NCBI GenBank assembly: GCA_002337385.1
Contig: DDFY01000038.1
Location: forward strand, 50,352-114,351
Direction: 5' to 3'
Origin: Erythrobacter sp. UBA1916
GTDB taxonomy: Bacteria; Pseudomonadota; Alphaproteobacteria; Sphingomonadales; Sphingomonadaceae
Length of the DNA: 64,000 bases
The notes below the pieces were generated by a model. It did not search any database, was not told where the DNA came from, and saw only the letters and a list, made by a program, of their open reading frames with translations. Both the position numbers and the translations under genes were made by a program. Below are positions 1 through 7,935 of the stretch, one piece after another (the stretch's first letter is position 1; each line of letters starts with the position of its first letter).

Positions 1-372
1 GGCGGCGTCCTTCACCATGTCACCCAAGCGGTGATAGGCCTGCGGACCAACCACCATGCCGACCGCCGGAGCGCGGGCCATGATCTCTTCGCCTTCGGCC
101 TGCGCAACGCAGCCCGCGACGGCGATCATCGGCTTCTTGCCGGCCTCTTCGCCCGATTTCACGAGGCGGCCGATGTCCGAATAGACCTTTTCGGTGGCCT
201 TCTCGCGGATATGGCAGGTGTTGAGCACGACGAGGTCAGCGTCTTCGCCCTCGGGTGCAGCCGTGATGCCTTGCGCTTCGAGCAGTTCGCCCATGCGCTC
301 GCCATCGTAGACGTTCATCTGGCAGCCGAAGCTTTTGACCCGGTAGGTCTTGGGAGTGGTGGTCGGTTTCAT
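1..372 (-). CDS. miaB: MiaB, tRNA-2-methylthio-N6-dimethylallyladenosine synthase (5' part only)
   Basis: Radical-SAM methylthiotransferase that adds the methylthio group to i6A37 of tRNAs reading UNN codons. Only the first 124 residues lie in the window; the gene runs off the left edge. The ATG at 372 starts a protein beginning MKPTTTPKTYRVKSFGCQMN. The three N-terminal cysteines expected of the UPF0004 domain are present at about residues 17 (SFGCQMN), 53 (NTCHIREKA) and 88 (VAGCVAQ); they bind the auxiliary 4Fe-4S cluster. The radical-SAM and TRAM domains would lie outside the window. The next gene upstream is the acyltransferase, 41 nt away on the same strand. Confidence 0.93.
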   Translation of the reverse strand, partial: MKPTTTPKTYRVKSFGCQMNVYDGERMGELLEAQGITAAPEGEDADLVVLNTCHIREKATEKVYSDIGRLVKSGEEAGKKPMIAVAGCVAQAEGEEIMARAPAVGMVVGPQAYHRLGDMVKDAA

Positions 373-413
373 GAGAAGGGGGCCGATACAGGAAAAACGC
401 CGGAGGTGAAAGA

Positions 414-1283
414 TCAGGTCGGCGGGTCGTCGGGTGGAGGCTTGGGCTGGTAACGGATCGGTGCGACTTCGTGCGCAAAGTCACGCGGGGGCTTGCCCAG
501 TGTGCGGACCAGCTCAGCCTCGATCATCTTGCGCGCTTTGGCCGCGATCAGCTTGCGGCTGCCCTTGCCATGGTCTTCAGGCGGGAAGGGATCGAGGAAG
601 TGGAGGTCCACCCGGAACGAGCCAGGTCGGGCAAGTAACCGCAGCGCATTGTTCACGCCCGTTTCCTCGCCAATCCAGCCGATTTCTTCGCCCATGGCGC
701 CATAATCGATAAACACCGGCTGCACCAAAACGCCCGTCGGCGGCGGTTCGAGCATCTTCAGCATCGAGGTCTTGAACGGGAGCAGTGATTGCCCGTCGGT
801 GGTGGTGCCTTCGGGGAAAATGGTGACGGACCAGTTGTCCATCAGCGCCTCGCGCACGGCGTTGATCTGGTCGGCCACGTCCATCCGCGCCTCGCGCTGG
901 ACGTAAACCGTGCGGTTGAGACCTGCCAGCCAGCCCACCACCGGGGCTTTTTGCAATTCGGCCTTGGCGACAAAGGCTGTGCCGCTCGCACCCGCCAGCG
1001 CGAGGATGTCGATCCACGACACATGGTTGGCAAGAAACACAACATCCCGCCGCAGCGCCGTGCCGCGCCGTTTCACCCGCGCGCCGCAGATCCGTGCGGC
1101 TAAGTAAAGGAACAGTTTGGGGAAGGGCGAACCATAGGCTGTGATTCGCCACAGATAATGCAGCGGTACGCAGACCAGCAGCGCCAGCAGCAGTCCCAAG
1201 ACCCGCAGACCGATTCGCAGCCAGCCATGCGGCGAAATATGCGGCTTCGCACCCGCGGCGATGGCGGCGCGATCGGGCTTCAC
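414..1283 (-). CDS. 1-acyl-sn-glycerol-3-phosphate acyltransferase (PlsC family)
   Basis: Membrane phospholipid-synthesis enzyme of the lysophospholipid acyltransferase family, 289 aa from the chosen start. The family signatures are visible: NHVSWID (the HX4D catalytic motif) and FPEGTT (glycerophosphate-binding motif). A hydrophobic segment near residues 20-45 (LRVLGLLLALLVCVPLHYLW) should anchor it in the inner membrane. I chose the GTG at 1283, 13 nt after the fur stop; longer frames would run into fur. The C-terminus is proline-rich. It probably shares a transcript with fur, a common order in Sphingomonadales. Substrate specificity cannot be read from the sequence. Confidence 0.88.
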   Translation of the reverse strand: MKPDRAAIAAGAKPHISPHGWLRIGLRVLGLLLALLVCVPLHYLWRITAYGSPFPKLFLYLAARICGARVKRRGTALRRDVVFLANHVSWIDILALAGASGTAFVAKAELQKAPVVGWLAGLNRTVYVQREARMDVADQINAVREALMDNWSVTIFPEGTTTDGQSLLPFKTSMLKMLEPPPTGVLVQPVFIDYGAMGEEIGWIGEETGVNNALRLLARPGSFRVDLHFLDPFPPEDHGKGSRKLIAAKARKMIEAELVRTLGKPPRDFAHEVAPIRYQPKPPPDDPPT

Positions 1284-1296
1284 ACGCGCGCCGTCT

Positions 1297-1725
1297 CTAG
1301 GCCTTGTCTTCGCGGTCGATCCGCACGCCATACAGCTCCATGCGGTGATCGACGAGGCGATAGCCCAGCTTCTCGGCGATCTGCTTCTGCAGCGCCTCCA
1401 GCTCGGGATCGACAAACTCGACAACCTTGCCCGTCTCCACGTCGATCAGGTGATCGTGGTGCGCTTCGGGCACGGGTTCGTAGCGCGAACGGCCATCGCC
1501 GAAGTCATGCCGATCGAGGATGCCTGCCTCTTCGAACAGGCGCACAGTGCGATAGACCGTGGCGATCGAGATCTTGGGATCGATGGCGGATGCGCGCGCG
1601 TGCAGCGCCTCGACATCGGGGTGATCGGAACTGTCCGACAGGACTTTTGCGATAACGCGGCGCTGATCAGTAATGCGAAGGCCGCGCTCGGCGCAGAGGG
1701 CTTCGAGATCGATGGTCTGGGGCAA
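1297..1725 (-). CDS. fur: Fur/Mur-type metal-responsive repressor
   Basis: 142-aa Fur family regulator. The winged-helix N-terminus (LRITDQRRVIAKVL, ISIATVYRTVRLFEE) is followed by the metal-binding dimerisation domain (HHDHLIDVETGKVVEF). It lacks the CxxC pair of enterobacterial Fur, which is normal for alphaproteobacterial Fur/Mur, and has no HHH haem motif of Irr. I chose the TTG at 1725 because AAAGAGG lies 7 nt upstream and the product begins at the usual family position; the frame is open further upstream but encodes no Fur-like sequence. It would repress iron or manganese genes. Whether it senses Fe or Mn cannot be decided here. Confidence 0.88.
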   Translation of the reverse strand: MPQTIDLEALCAERGLRITDQRRVIAKVLSDSSDHPDVEALHARASAIDPKISIATVYRTVRLFEEAGILDRHDFGDGRSRYEPVPEAHHDHLIDVETGKVVEFVDPELEALQKQIAEKLGYRLVDHRMELYGVRIDREDKA

Positions 1726-1740
1726 GGGCGGCCTCTTTTC
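1715..1740 (-). promoter_or_regulatory. Ribosome binding site deciding the TTG start of fur
   Basis: Read on the minus strand, AAAGAGG is followed by 7 nt and then TTG (1725-1723). No ATG or GTG start with a comparable site lies nearby, so this fixes the start of the Fur protein. Confidence 0.6.
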
Positions 1741-1760
1741 GGTAAGGCAGAAATGCAAAC

Positions 1761-1785
1761 GCCCCGGACCATAGGTGGCCGGGGC
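1761..1785 (-). terminator. Stem-loop terminator downstream of mucR
   Basis: Arms GCCCCGG (1761-1767) and CCGGGGC (1779-1785) are perfectly complementary, with extra ACC/GGT pairing inside the loop. On the minus strand the stem is followed by GTTTGCATTTCT, a weak T-rich tail. It lies between the mucR stop and the fur start, so it probably separates mucR from the fur-acyltransferase transcript. Confidence 0.6.
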
Positions 1786-1825
1786 GTAGTGCTCAAGTAT
1801 TTGCCGGAATTTGTCCGGAGCCAGA

Positions 1826-2272
1826 TCAGGACGTCGTCGCGGTGGCCTTGCGGCGGCCACGGCGCTGGCCCGGCTTGCGGCCGAGGCCGATCTTCTTGGC
1901 CAGTTCGCGACGGGTCGCAGCATAGTTCGGCGCGACCATCGGATAGTCGGCGGGAAGATTCCAACGCTCGCGATACTCTTCGGGAGTCATGTCGTAGGCG
2001 GTCTTCAGGTGCCGCTTGAGCATCTTCATCTTCTTGCCGTCTTCCAGGCAGATCAGATAGTCAGGCTTGATAGACGCGCGGATCGAAACGGCCGGTTCAG
2101 GCTTGGCTTCTTCGACGGTTTCATTGCCGAGCTTGGCAAGTGCGCCGTAAACGCTTTCGATTAGAACCGGAACGTCGCTCACTTCGACAGAGTTGTTTGC
2201 CACATGCGCCGTAACGATGTCGGCGGCAAGTGTGATGAGCATCTCGCGGTTTTCGTTAGTATTTGTATCCAT
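1826..2272 (-). CDS. MucR/Ros family zinc-finger transcriptional regulator
   Basis: 148-aa DNA-binding protein. The family core is clear: CLEDGKKMKMLKRHL, then MTPEEYRERWNLPADYPMVAPNYAATRRELAKKIGLG, then a basic tail (RKPGQRRGRRK). The classical second zinc cysteine is Asp, as in many MucR proteins. The second His of the finger (THY/THH in Ros) is replaced here by TAY, a variation also tolerated in this family. MucR proteins are H-NS-like silencers and cell-cycle or surface-polysaccharide regulators in Alphaproteobacteria. The site GAGGAATTT precedes the ATG at 2272. The 146-nt upstream region is relatively A+T-rich. Confidence 0.93.
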   Translation of the reverse strand: MDTNTNENREMLITLAADIVTAHVANNSVEVSDVPVLIESVYGALAKLGNETVEEAKPEPAVSIRASIKPDYLICLEDGKKMKMLKRHLKTAYDMTPEEYRERWNLPADYPMVAPNYAATRRELAKKIGLGRKPGQRRGRRKATATTS

Positions 2273-2305
2273 AAATTCCTCGGTTCTGCGACCACGTGTA
2301 CGCCT

Positions 2306-2333
2306 AATTTATTTTCTTTCCAGGCGAAGACAA
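2306..2333 (-). promoter_or_regulatory. Candidate sigma-70 promoter of mucR
   Basis: On the minus strand TTGTCT (2333-2328) and TAAATT (2311-2306) are separated by 16 nt. They lie about 35 nt upstream of the mucR start in the most A+T-rich part of the gap. Spacing and similarity are reasonable but unproven. Confidence 0.35.
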
Positions 2334-2418
2334 GGCCTATGTAGCAGTGAAAAGGAAATGACAAGTGGTGGCCAAGGTTCCCACCTGTCTTCGGAAGCGT
2401 TTACTTTATGATGAACGT

Positions 2419-2880
2419 TTATAGGTGCTTGGCAAAAGTCACGGCATCGATCGGGCCGTCAGCGGCACCGCGATAGTAACCGGGGCGGCGGCCGATCTGT
2501 TCGAAGCCGAATTCTCGGTAGAGATGTTCGGCCGGATTGCCGTCGCGCATTTCGAGAAACAGGTGCGCGGATCCGCGTGCACGCGCTTCGGCCATCGCCA
2601 GTTCCAGCAGGCGGCGGCCTACGCCCTTTCGGCGGTGCTCCGGCGACACGGCGAGCAGCAGCAACTCCTCCTCGTCAGCGGCTTGTCGCAGCAAGGCAAA
2701 ACCGGCGGCATCGCTGGCTTCGCGCAGAGGCTGGGAGGGGTCAGCGGCCACCACCACGCAATGGGTGTTGGCCAGGATCAGCGCATCGGACACCTGCCGA
2801 CGGTTCCACGCCTCGCCATAGGCCGGGTCGAAGGCGGCCTCCATCACATGCATGATGGCGTCGAGCGAATCGACCATCAT
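2419..2880 (-). CDS. rimI: RimI-like ribosomal-protein-alanine N-acetyltransferase (GNAT)
   Basis: 153-aa GNAT acetyltransferase, probably acetylating the N-terminus of ribosomal protein S18. The acetyl-CoA signature LLAVSPEHRRKGVGRRLLELA and the C-terminal NPAEHLYREFGFEQIGRRPGYY block are diagnostic of RimI. The ATG at 2880 overlaps the tsaB stop (ATGA arrangement), giving translational coupling and ruling out the longer upstream frame that runs through tsaB. The tsaB-rimI pairing is widely conserved. Confidence 0.9.
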   Translation of the reverse strand: MMVDSLDAIMHVMEAAFDPAYGEAWNRRQVSDALILANTHCVVVAADPSQPLREASDAAGFALLRQAADEEELLLLAVSPEHRRKGVGRRLLELAMAEARARGSAHLFLEMRDGNPAEHLYREFGFEQIGRRPGYYRGAADGPIDAVTFAKHL

Positions 2881-3500
2881 GCCCGGGCCTGCGGCAGACG
2901 GGCATCGGGTGCGCGGCCATAGACCGGGGCAAGCGCGGTGGTGAAATGGCTCTCGTCCAGCAGATGGGCGGCGCGCGCGTCGGGCAGCATGTCGAGCGCG
3001 AGGCGGCCATCGCCGAGCTGCTCGGCAAGCGCGTCTGCGCGGTTGCCGGCAATAGTGGCGTGGCGGCAGGCCGCGGCGGCATCGGCGGGGGGCAGCGAGC
3101 GGACATTGTCCTGAACCTCGGCTCCGCTGGCGAAGTTCTGCACGAAGTATTCCCCGTGGCCGCCATTCATGCACACGGTAACGGGAGTGTCTGGCAACTT
3201 GGCGTCGGCCATAGCGGCGACCAGCGTCAGCGTCGGATAGCCGAGCACTTGTGCCTGCCAGGCGAGCCCAAGTGCGCGGGCGGCGGCAAGCCCTATACGC
3301 ACGCCGGTGAAGCTGCCGGGGCCAAGTGAGACGAGAATGCGTTCGGCACGGCCCTTGTCAGGCAGTTCCGCGATCATCGGCACCAGCCGCTCAGCATGGC
3401 CGCGCCCGATTGTGTCGAAACGGCCGTCGACCAGCTTCGTCTCATCGAACAGGGCAACCGAACAGGCTTCGGTCGCGCAGTCTATCGCCAGAGTAATCAT
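2877..3500 (-). CDS. tsaB: TsaB, tRNA N6-threonylcarbamoyladenosine biosynthesis protein
   Basis: 207-aa ASKHA-fold partner of TsaD and TsaE in t6A37 formation. The start ITLAIDCATEACSVALFDE carries the phosphate-1 motif, and GPGSFTGVRIGLAAARALGLAW near residue 60 is the most conserved TsaB signature. Length is normal for the family (about 210-230 aa). It is followed immediately by rimI with a 4-nt overlap. The region between it and the leftward nitroreductase gene is only 16 nt, so the nfu-rutE-tsaB-rimI series may be one transcript. Confidence 0.93.
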   Translation of the reverse strand: MITLAIDCATEACSVALFDETKLVDGRFDTIGRGHAERLVPMIAELPDKGRAERILVSLGPGSFTGVRIGLAAARALGLAWQAQVLGYPTLTLVAAMADAKLPDTPVTVCMNGGHGEYFVQNFASGAEVQDNVRSLPPADAAAACRHATIAGNRADALAEQLGDGRLALDMLPDARAAHLLDESHFTTALAPVYGRAPDARLPQARA

Positions 3501-3516
3501 CCGCTCTTCTTACGGA

Positions 3517-4119
3517 TTACAGCAGACGATTGAAGTCCTCGAATGCAGGGCGAGGGGCCCGGGGGAACACTTTTTCACGATCGCCATAGCCAACCGAGCA
3601 GATGAAGTTGCTCTTCCAGGCCGGATCATTCGCGAAGAAGTCGGCATCGACGGCAGCGTTATCGAACCCCGACATCGGCCCGCAATCGAGCCCCAGCGCG
3701 CGTGCTGCCATGATGAAGTAGCCGCCCTGCAAGGTGCCGTTGCGGAAGGCGGAGACTTTGCGCATCTCGCGCTTTTCCTCGCCGTCGAACGCGGCCTTGG
3801 CGTTTTCCATGTGCGGGGCAAAGCGCGGCAGGTGCTCGTGGAACTCCTCGTCCATGGCAATGATTGCGCAGACCGGGGCCTGCTTGATCTTCTCGACGTT
3901 GCCCTCCGCAGCGTGGCTGGCGAGGCGTGCCTTGGCCTCGTCTGATTTGCACCAGACGATCCGCGCGGGAAGCTGGTTCATCGAAGTAGGCGCCATCTTC
4001 ATAAGGTCCCAGATAGCGGCCATCTGGCTATCGGTGACTTCGCGATCATCGAACCACTGGTAAGTGCGCGCCTCGCGGAAAAGCTGGTCGAGCGCGGCAT
4101 CGGGCAGAGGGCTATGCAT
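3517..4119 (-). CDS. RutE-like malonic semialdehyde reductase / nitroreductase family protein
   Basis: 200-aa flavin-dependent nitroreductase-fold protein. The sequence is close to the RutE/HadB type: RTYQWFDDREVTDSQ near the start, MKMAPTSMNQLPARIVW, LQGGYFIMAARALGLDCGPMSGFD and the C-terminal FICSVGYGD. RutE reduces malonic semialdehyde (or a related enal) in pyrimidine catabolism, but no other rut genes are near, so the substrate here may differ. The start overlaps the nfu stop by one nucleotide (TGATG), indicating coupled translation. NAD(P)H and FMN are the expected cofactors by family. Confidence 0.87.
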   Translation of the reverse strand: MHSPLPDAALDQLFREARTYQWFDDREVTDSQMAAIWDLMKMAPTSMNQLPARIVWCKSDEAKARLASHAAEGNVEKIKQAPVCAIIAMDEEFHEHLPRFAPHMENAKAAFDGEEKREMRKVSAFRNGTLQGGYFIMAARALGLDCGPMSGFDNAAVDADFFANDPAWKSNFICSVGYGDREKVFPRAPRPAFEDFNRLL

Positions 4120-4700
4120 CAGGCGGCCCTCACTTCGGTGACTTCGGGTACGTAGTGCTTGAGCAGCCCTTCGATCCCGTGCTTGAGCGTGGCGGTGGAG
4201 CTGGGGCAGCCCGAGCAGGCCCCCTGCATCTGCAGATAGACCACGCCGCTGCGGAAGCCGCGATAGCGGATATCGCCGCCGTCGCCTGCCACGGCGGGGC
4301 GCACGCGGGTCTCGATCAGTTCCTTGATCTGGGCGACCACGTCTTCGGTGCCCTCATCATCGCCGAGCATTTCCGCCTCGTCCTCGGCCGGAACGGAGAA
4401 GCCACTGGCATCGCCGCCGGTAAACAGCGGGGCCTCGCTCACGAAGTGGTCAAGCAGCACGGCGACCACCTGCGGCTTCAGCGCCGACCAGTCCGCGCCC
4501 GGTGCGGCGGTGACCGAAACGAAGTCCGATCCGAAGAACACGCCCGTTACTTCGCCCGAATCGAACAGCGCCTCTGCCAGAGGAGATGCTTCGGCATCCT
4601 CGGGGCTGGCGAAGTCGCGCGTTCCGGAGGGCATCACCGCGCGTCCGGGCAGGAACTTGAGCGTGGCGGGGTTGGGCGTGGTTTCGGTCTCGATGAACAT
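4119..4700 (-). CDS. Nfu-type iron-sulfur cluster scaffold (NifU family)
   Basis: 193-aa carrier that delivers Fe-S clusters to apoproteins. The N-terminal Nfu domain (MFIETETTPNPATLKFLPG, residues 1-90) is joined through an acidic linker (AEDEAEMLGDDEGTEDV) to the C-terminal NifU domain. That domain contains the cluster-binding GACSGCPSSTATLKHGIE (CxxC about residues 161-164). The two-domain layout is typical of alphaproteobacterial and mitochondrial Nfu1. It is the first gene of the leftward series with rutE-like, tsaB and rimI, and it diverges from the M16 peptidase gene across about 100 nt. Confidence 0.93.
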   Translation of the reverse strand: MFIETETTPNPATLKFLPGRAVMPSGTRDFASPEDAEASPLAEALFDSGEVTGVFFGSDFVSVTAAPGADWSALKPQVVAVLLDHFVSEAPLFTGGDASGFSVPAEDEAEMLGDDEGTEDVVAQIKELIETRVRPAVAGDGGDIRYRGFRSGVVYLQMQGACSGCPSSTATLKHGIEGLLKHYVPEVTEVRAA

Positions 4701-4800
4701 GGGCAGGATGTAGGGGCAGGGCCGGGCGGCGGCAAGGGAGGGCCCGGAGTAAGTATTGCATTCACTGTCCCTTCATAAGTTTGTCCGTTAGGTGCAGCCC

Positions 4801-7749
4801 ATGAGCATTCTCTTGCGCTGCGTTCGCGCTCTCGCCCCGTTTGCCCTTGTTGCTCCGCTGGTCGCTCCCGTTGCGGCGCAGGCACAAAGCGGCGCCACTT
4901 GCACGATTCACGCGATTCCTGGCGAGGATGTGCCGAAATATGCGCGGCCCGACGATCCGTGGATCTTCCGCGGCACCGATATTCCCATCGATGACGAATG
5001 GCTGATGGGCGAACTGCCCAACGGCGTACGCTATGCCGTGCGCGAAAACGGCGTGCCGCCATGCCAGGCCAGCTTCCGCATCGCCATCGATGCAGGTTCG
5101 CTCAACGAGACCGACAGTGAGCGCGGCTTTGCCCACCTGCTCGAGCACATGACCTTCCGCCAGTCGCGCGATTTCGCTTCGGGTGAGGCGATCCCCTATT
5201 TCCAGCGGCTGGGCGCGAGCCTTGGGGCTGACACCAACGCCTCCACCGGCCCCACGCAGACGGTCTACAAGCTTGACCTGCCCAATGCCGACCGGACCAA
5301 GCTGTTTGACAGCGTGCGTCTGTTTGCCGGCATGATCGAGGCGCCCACGCTCAGCAGCGACAACCTTGCCGCCGACCTGCCGATCGTGCTCGCCGAGATG
5401 CGCGATGGTGCGGGGGCCAACCGCCGCATCGGCGAGGCTTCGCAGAGCACCTTCTTTGCCGGGCAGCGGATGGCCGACCGCAACCCGATCGGCACCATCG
5501 AGACCTTGCAGGCCGCAACGCAGGAAAGCGTGCGCGCCTTTCACCAGCGCTGGTATCGCCCTGAAAATGCCGTCGTCGTGCTCGTGGCCGATGCCGATCC
5601 GCAGGTGCTGGCCGCGCTGATCGAGCGCGAGTTCAGCGACTGGCAGGTTCCCGGAGAGCCGACCGAAGCTCCTGACTTCGGCGATCCCGTAGCGCCAGCC
5701 GATGCTTTGGCCGGGGCTGACGGCGTGCCCGTGGGCGAGACGGCCGTGATCGTCGAGCCGGGGCAGGCGCGGGCTATCAACTATGCGATCATGCGCCCCT
5801 GGGTGCAGGTGACCGACAACATCGAATACAACCGCGGCGTGCTGCTCAACCAACTGGCGGCGGGCATCGTCAACCGTCGGCTGGAAAACCGTGCGCGCGC
5901 TGGTGGTCATTACCTTTACGCGCAGGTTTCGCGGCAGAAGGTCGCGCGCTCGGTCGACGGCACCTATGTCTCGCTCGCCCCGCTCGATGAGGATTGGGAG
6001 GCCGCACTGGCCGACGTGCGCAGCGTGATCGCCGACGCACTGGCCGAACCGCCGAGCCAGGCCGAGATCGACCGTGTGGTCGCCGATTTCGATATTTCCT
6101 TCGTCAATGGCGTGGAGCAGGCGCGCATTCAGGCAGGCAGCCAGCTCGCCGATACGCTGGTGGGCGCGGTCGAGATCCGCGAGGCCGTTGCCTCGCCGCA
6201 GACCTTCCTCGACGTGTTCCGCTCGATGAAGGACCGCTTCACGCCCGATCAGCTGCTTCAGGCCACTCGCAGCCTGTTTGAAGGCGATGTGGTGCGCGCA
6301 ATCATGCTTACCCCGCAGGAGGGCGAGGCCACACCCGAGCAGCTGCGCGAGGCACTTGCTGCGCCGGTCGAGGCGAGCGACGTGGCGCGCGACGATGGCT
6401 CGACCATCGACTTTGCCGATCTGCCCGCCATCGGTGAACCTGCACCGCCGACCCAGCGCGCGCAGCTTGGCGTGTTCGACACCGAGGCAATCAAGTTCGC
6501 CAACGGCGTGCGTGCGATGCTCTATTCGCGCGATAACGAGCCGGGCCGGGTCACGGTGCGGGTGCGTTTCGGCGCTGGTTGGCGCGGGTTCGCGGACGAC
6601 GAGGCCGCCTATGCCCAGCTTGGCCAGATGGCGCTGATCAATTCGGGCATCGGCCCGCTTGGTCAGAACGATCTCGATAAGCTCGCCTCTGGCCGCAAGC
6701 TGGGCTTCCAGTTCCGGATCGAGGATGGCACCTTCGTGTTCGAGGGGGCGACCCGGCAGGAAGACCTGGCCGACCAGCTCTATCTGTTCGCCGCCAAGCT
6801 CGCCATGCCGAGCTGGGACGAGGCTCCGCTAACCCGCGCTAAGGCCAGCGCCCGGCTTGCCTATGACAGCTATGGTGCTGATCCCTCCGGCGTGCTCAAC
6901 CGCGATCTCGACTGGTTGCTGCGCGACCGTGACCCGCGCTTCGCCACCGCCGACCCGGACGACATCGCGGCTGTCACGCCCGAGCAGTTCCGCGCCGTGT
7001 GGGAACGTCTGCTGGCGCAGGGACCGATCGAGGTTGACGTGTTCGGAGATGTCGACCGCGAGGCGACCATCGCCGCACTGTCGCGCACCTTTGGCGCGCT
7101 GGCACCGCGTTCGCCGTTGCCGCCCGAGGTTGTCAGCCGTTCGGTCAGCTTCCCTGCCGCCAACGCCGAGCCTCTGGTGCTGACCCACAATGGCGATGCC
7201 GATCAGGCCGCAGCCGTGATTGCCTGGCCCACCGGCGGCGGCTCGGCGGGGCTGAGCGAAAGCCGCAAGCTTGATCTGCTGGGCCGGATCTATTCGATCC
7301 GCCTGCTCGACAATCTGCGCGAGCGGATGGGCGCTGCCTATTCGCCGATCGTCAACTCGACCTGGCCCAAGGACGTCGACACCGGCGGCATGATCTTCGC
7401 ACTGGTGCAGATCGAGCCTTCGCAGGTGCCGGGCTTCTTCGAGGAAGCCGAGGCTATTGCGCGCGATCTCGCCACCAACGGCCCGACCGCCGACGAGCTG
7501 GAGCGCGTGGTGGAGCCGGTGAAGCAATATATCAGCCGGGCCCAGACCGGGCATACCTTCTGGCTCAACCAGCTTGAGGGCGCGACTTTCGACCCGCAAC
7601 GGCTGCTGGCGCTCAACACGTTGTGGAGCGACTATGCCGAAGCAACGCCCGAGGAAATCCGCGCGCTGGCGGAGCAGTATCTGGTCGGCCACGGCGGCTT
7701 CAAGGTGGCGATTATGCCCTCCAGCGATGCTGGGGTGGCGGGCCGATAA
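4801..7749 (+). CDS. Secreted M16 family zinc metallopeptidase (pitrilysin/insulinase type)
   Basis: 982-aa two-half M16 protease. The start MSILLRCVRALAPFALVAPLVAPVAAQAQ is a Sec signal peptide with cleavage near residue 29. The inverted zinc motif HLLEH is at residues 112-116, with the downstream glutamate expected in PIVLAEMRDG. The second, catalytically inactive half begins near residue 560 (FANGVRAMLYSRDNEPGRVTVRVRFGAGW). I chose ATG 4801 over an in-frame GTG 9 nt upstream because AGG of TTAGGTG lies 8 nt before it. It probably degrades periplasmic peptides. It stands alone, divergent from nfu. Confidence 0.9.
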   Translation: MSILLRCVRALAPFALVAPLVAPVAAQAQSGATCTIHAIPGEDVPKYARPDDPWIFRGTDIPIDDEWLMGELPNGVRYAVRENGVPPCQASFRIAIDAGSLNETDSERGFAHLLEHMTFRQSRDFASGEAIPYFQRLGASLGADTNASTGPTQTVYKLDLPNADRTKLFDSVRLFAGMIEAPTLSSDNLAADLPIVLAEMRDGAGANRRIGEASQSTFFAGQRMADRNPIGTIETLQAATQESVRAFHQRWYRPENAVVVLVADADPQVLAALIEREFSDWQVPGEPTEAPDFGDPVAPADALAGADGVPVGETAVIVEPGQARAINYAIMRPWVQVTDNIEYNRGVLLNQLAAGIVNRRLENRARAGGHYLYAQVSRQKVARSVDGTYVSLAPLDEDWEAALADVRSVIADALAEPPSQAEIDRVVADFDISFVNGVEQARIQAGSQLADTLVGAVEIREAVASPQTFLDVFRSMKDRFTPDQLLQATRSLFEGDVVRAIMLTPQEGEATPEQLREALAAPVEASDVARDDGSTIDFADLPAIGEPAPPTQRAQLGVFDTEAIKFANGVRAMLYSRDNEPGRVTVRVRFGAGWRGFADDEAAYAQLGQMALINSGIGPLGQNDLDKLASGRKLGFQFRIEDGTFVFEGATRQEDLADQLYLFAAKLAMPSWDEAPLTRAKASARLAYDSYGADPSGVLNRDLDWLLRDRDPRFATADPDDIAAVTPEQFRAVWERLLAQGPIEVDVFGDVDREATIAALSRTFGALAPRSPLPPEVVSRSVSFPAANAEPLVLTHNGDADQAAAVIAWPTGGGSAGLSESRKLDLLGRIYSIRLLDNLRERMGAAYSPIVNSTWPKDVDTGGMIFALVQIEPSQVPGFFEEAEAIARDLATNGPTADELERVVEPVKQYISRAQTGHTFWLNQLEGATFDPQRLLALNTLWSDYAEATPEEIRALAEQYLVGHGGFKVAIMPSSDAGVAGR

Positions 7750-7871
7750 GGGCAGGGGGCAAACGAGCGAGCCGCTTACAGTCATCGGATAAATGCCGCG
7801 CCAGCCGCGCGTGGTATCGCAAGTAACCTTTGCCACCGGGCTTTCGCGAGCCTATGTTGGGCCCTTCCTCG

Positions 7872-7889
7872 CACAATTTGTTTGAATTG
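7872..7889. repeat. Small inverted repeat upstream of DAHP synthase
   Basis: ACAATT and AATTGT arms flank a 6-nt centre about 50 nt before the GTG start. It may be an operator or chance in a short A+T-rich patch of the 186-nt gap after the M16 gene. Confidence 0.25.
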
Positions 7890-7935
7890 TTGGCGCATTT
7901 GCCGGGCGCGAGGACGGCATTGGCAGGAAAGACAC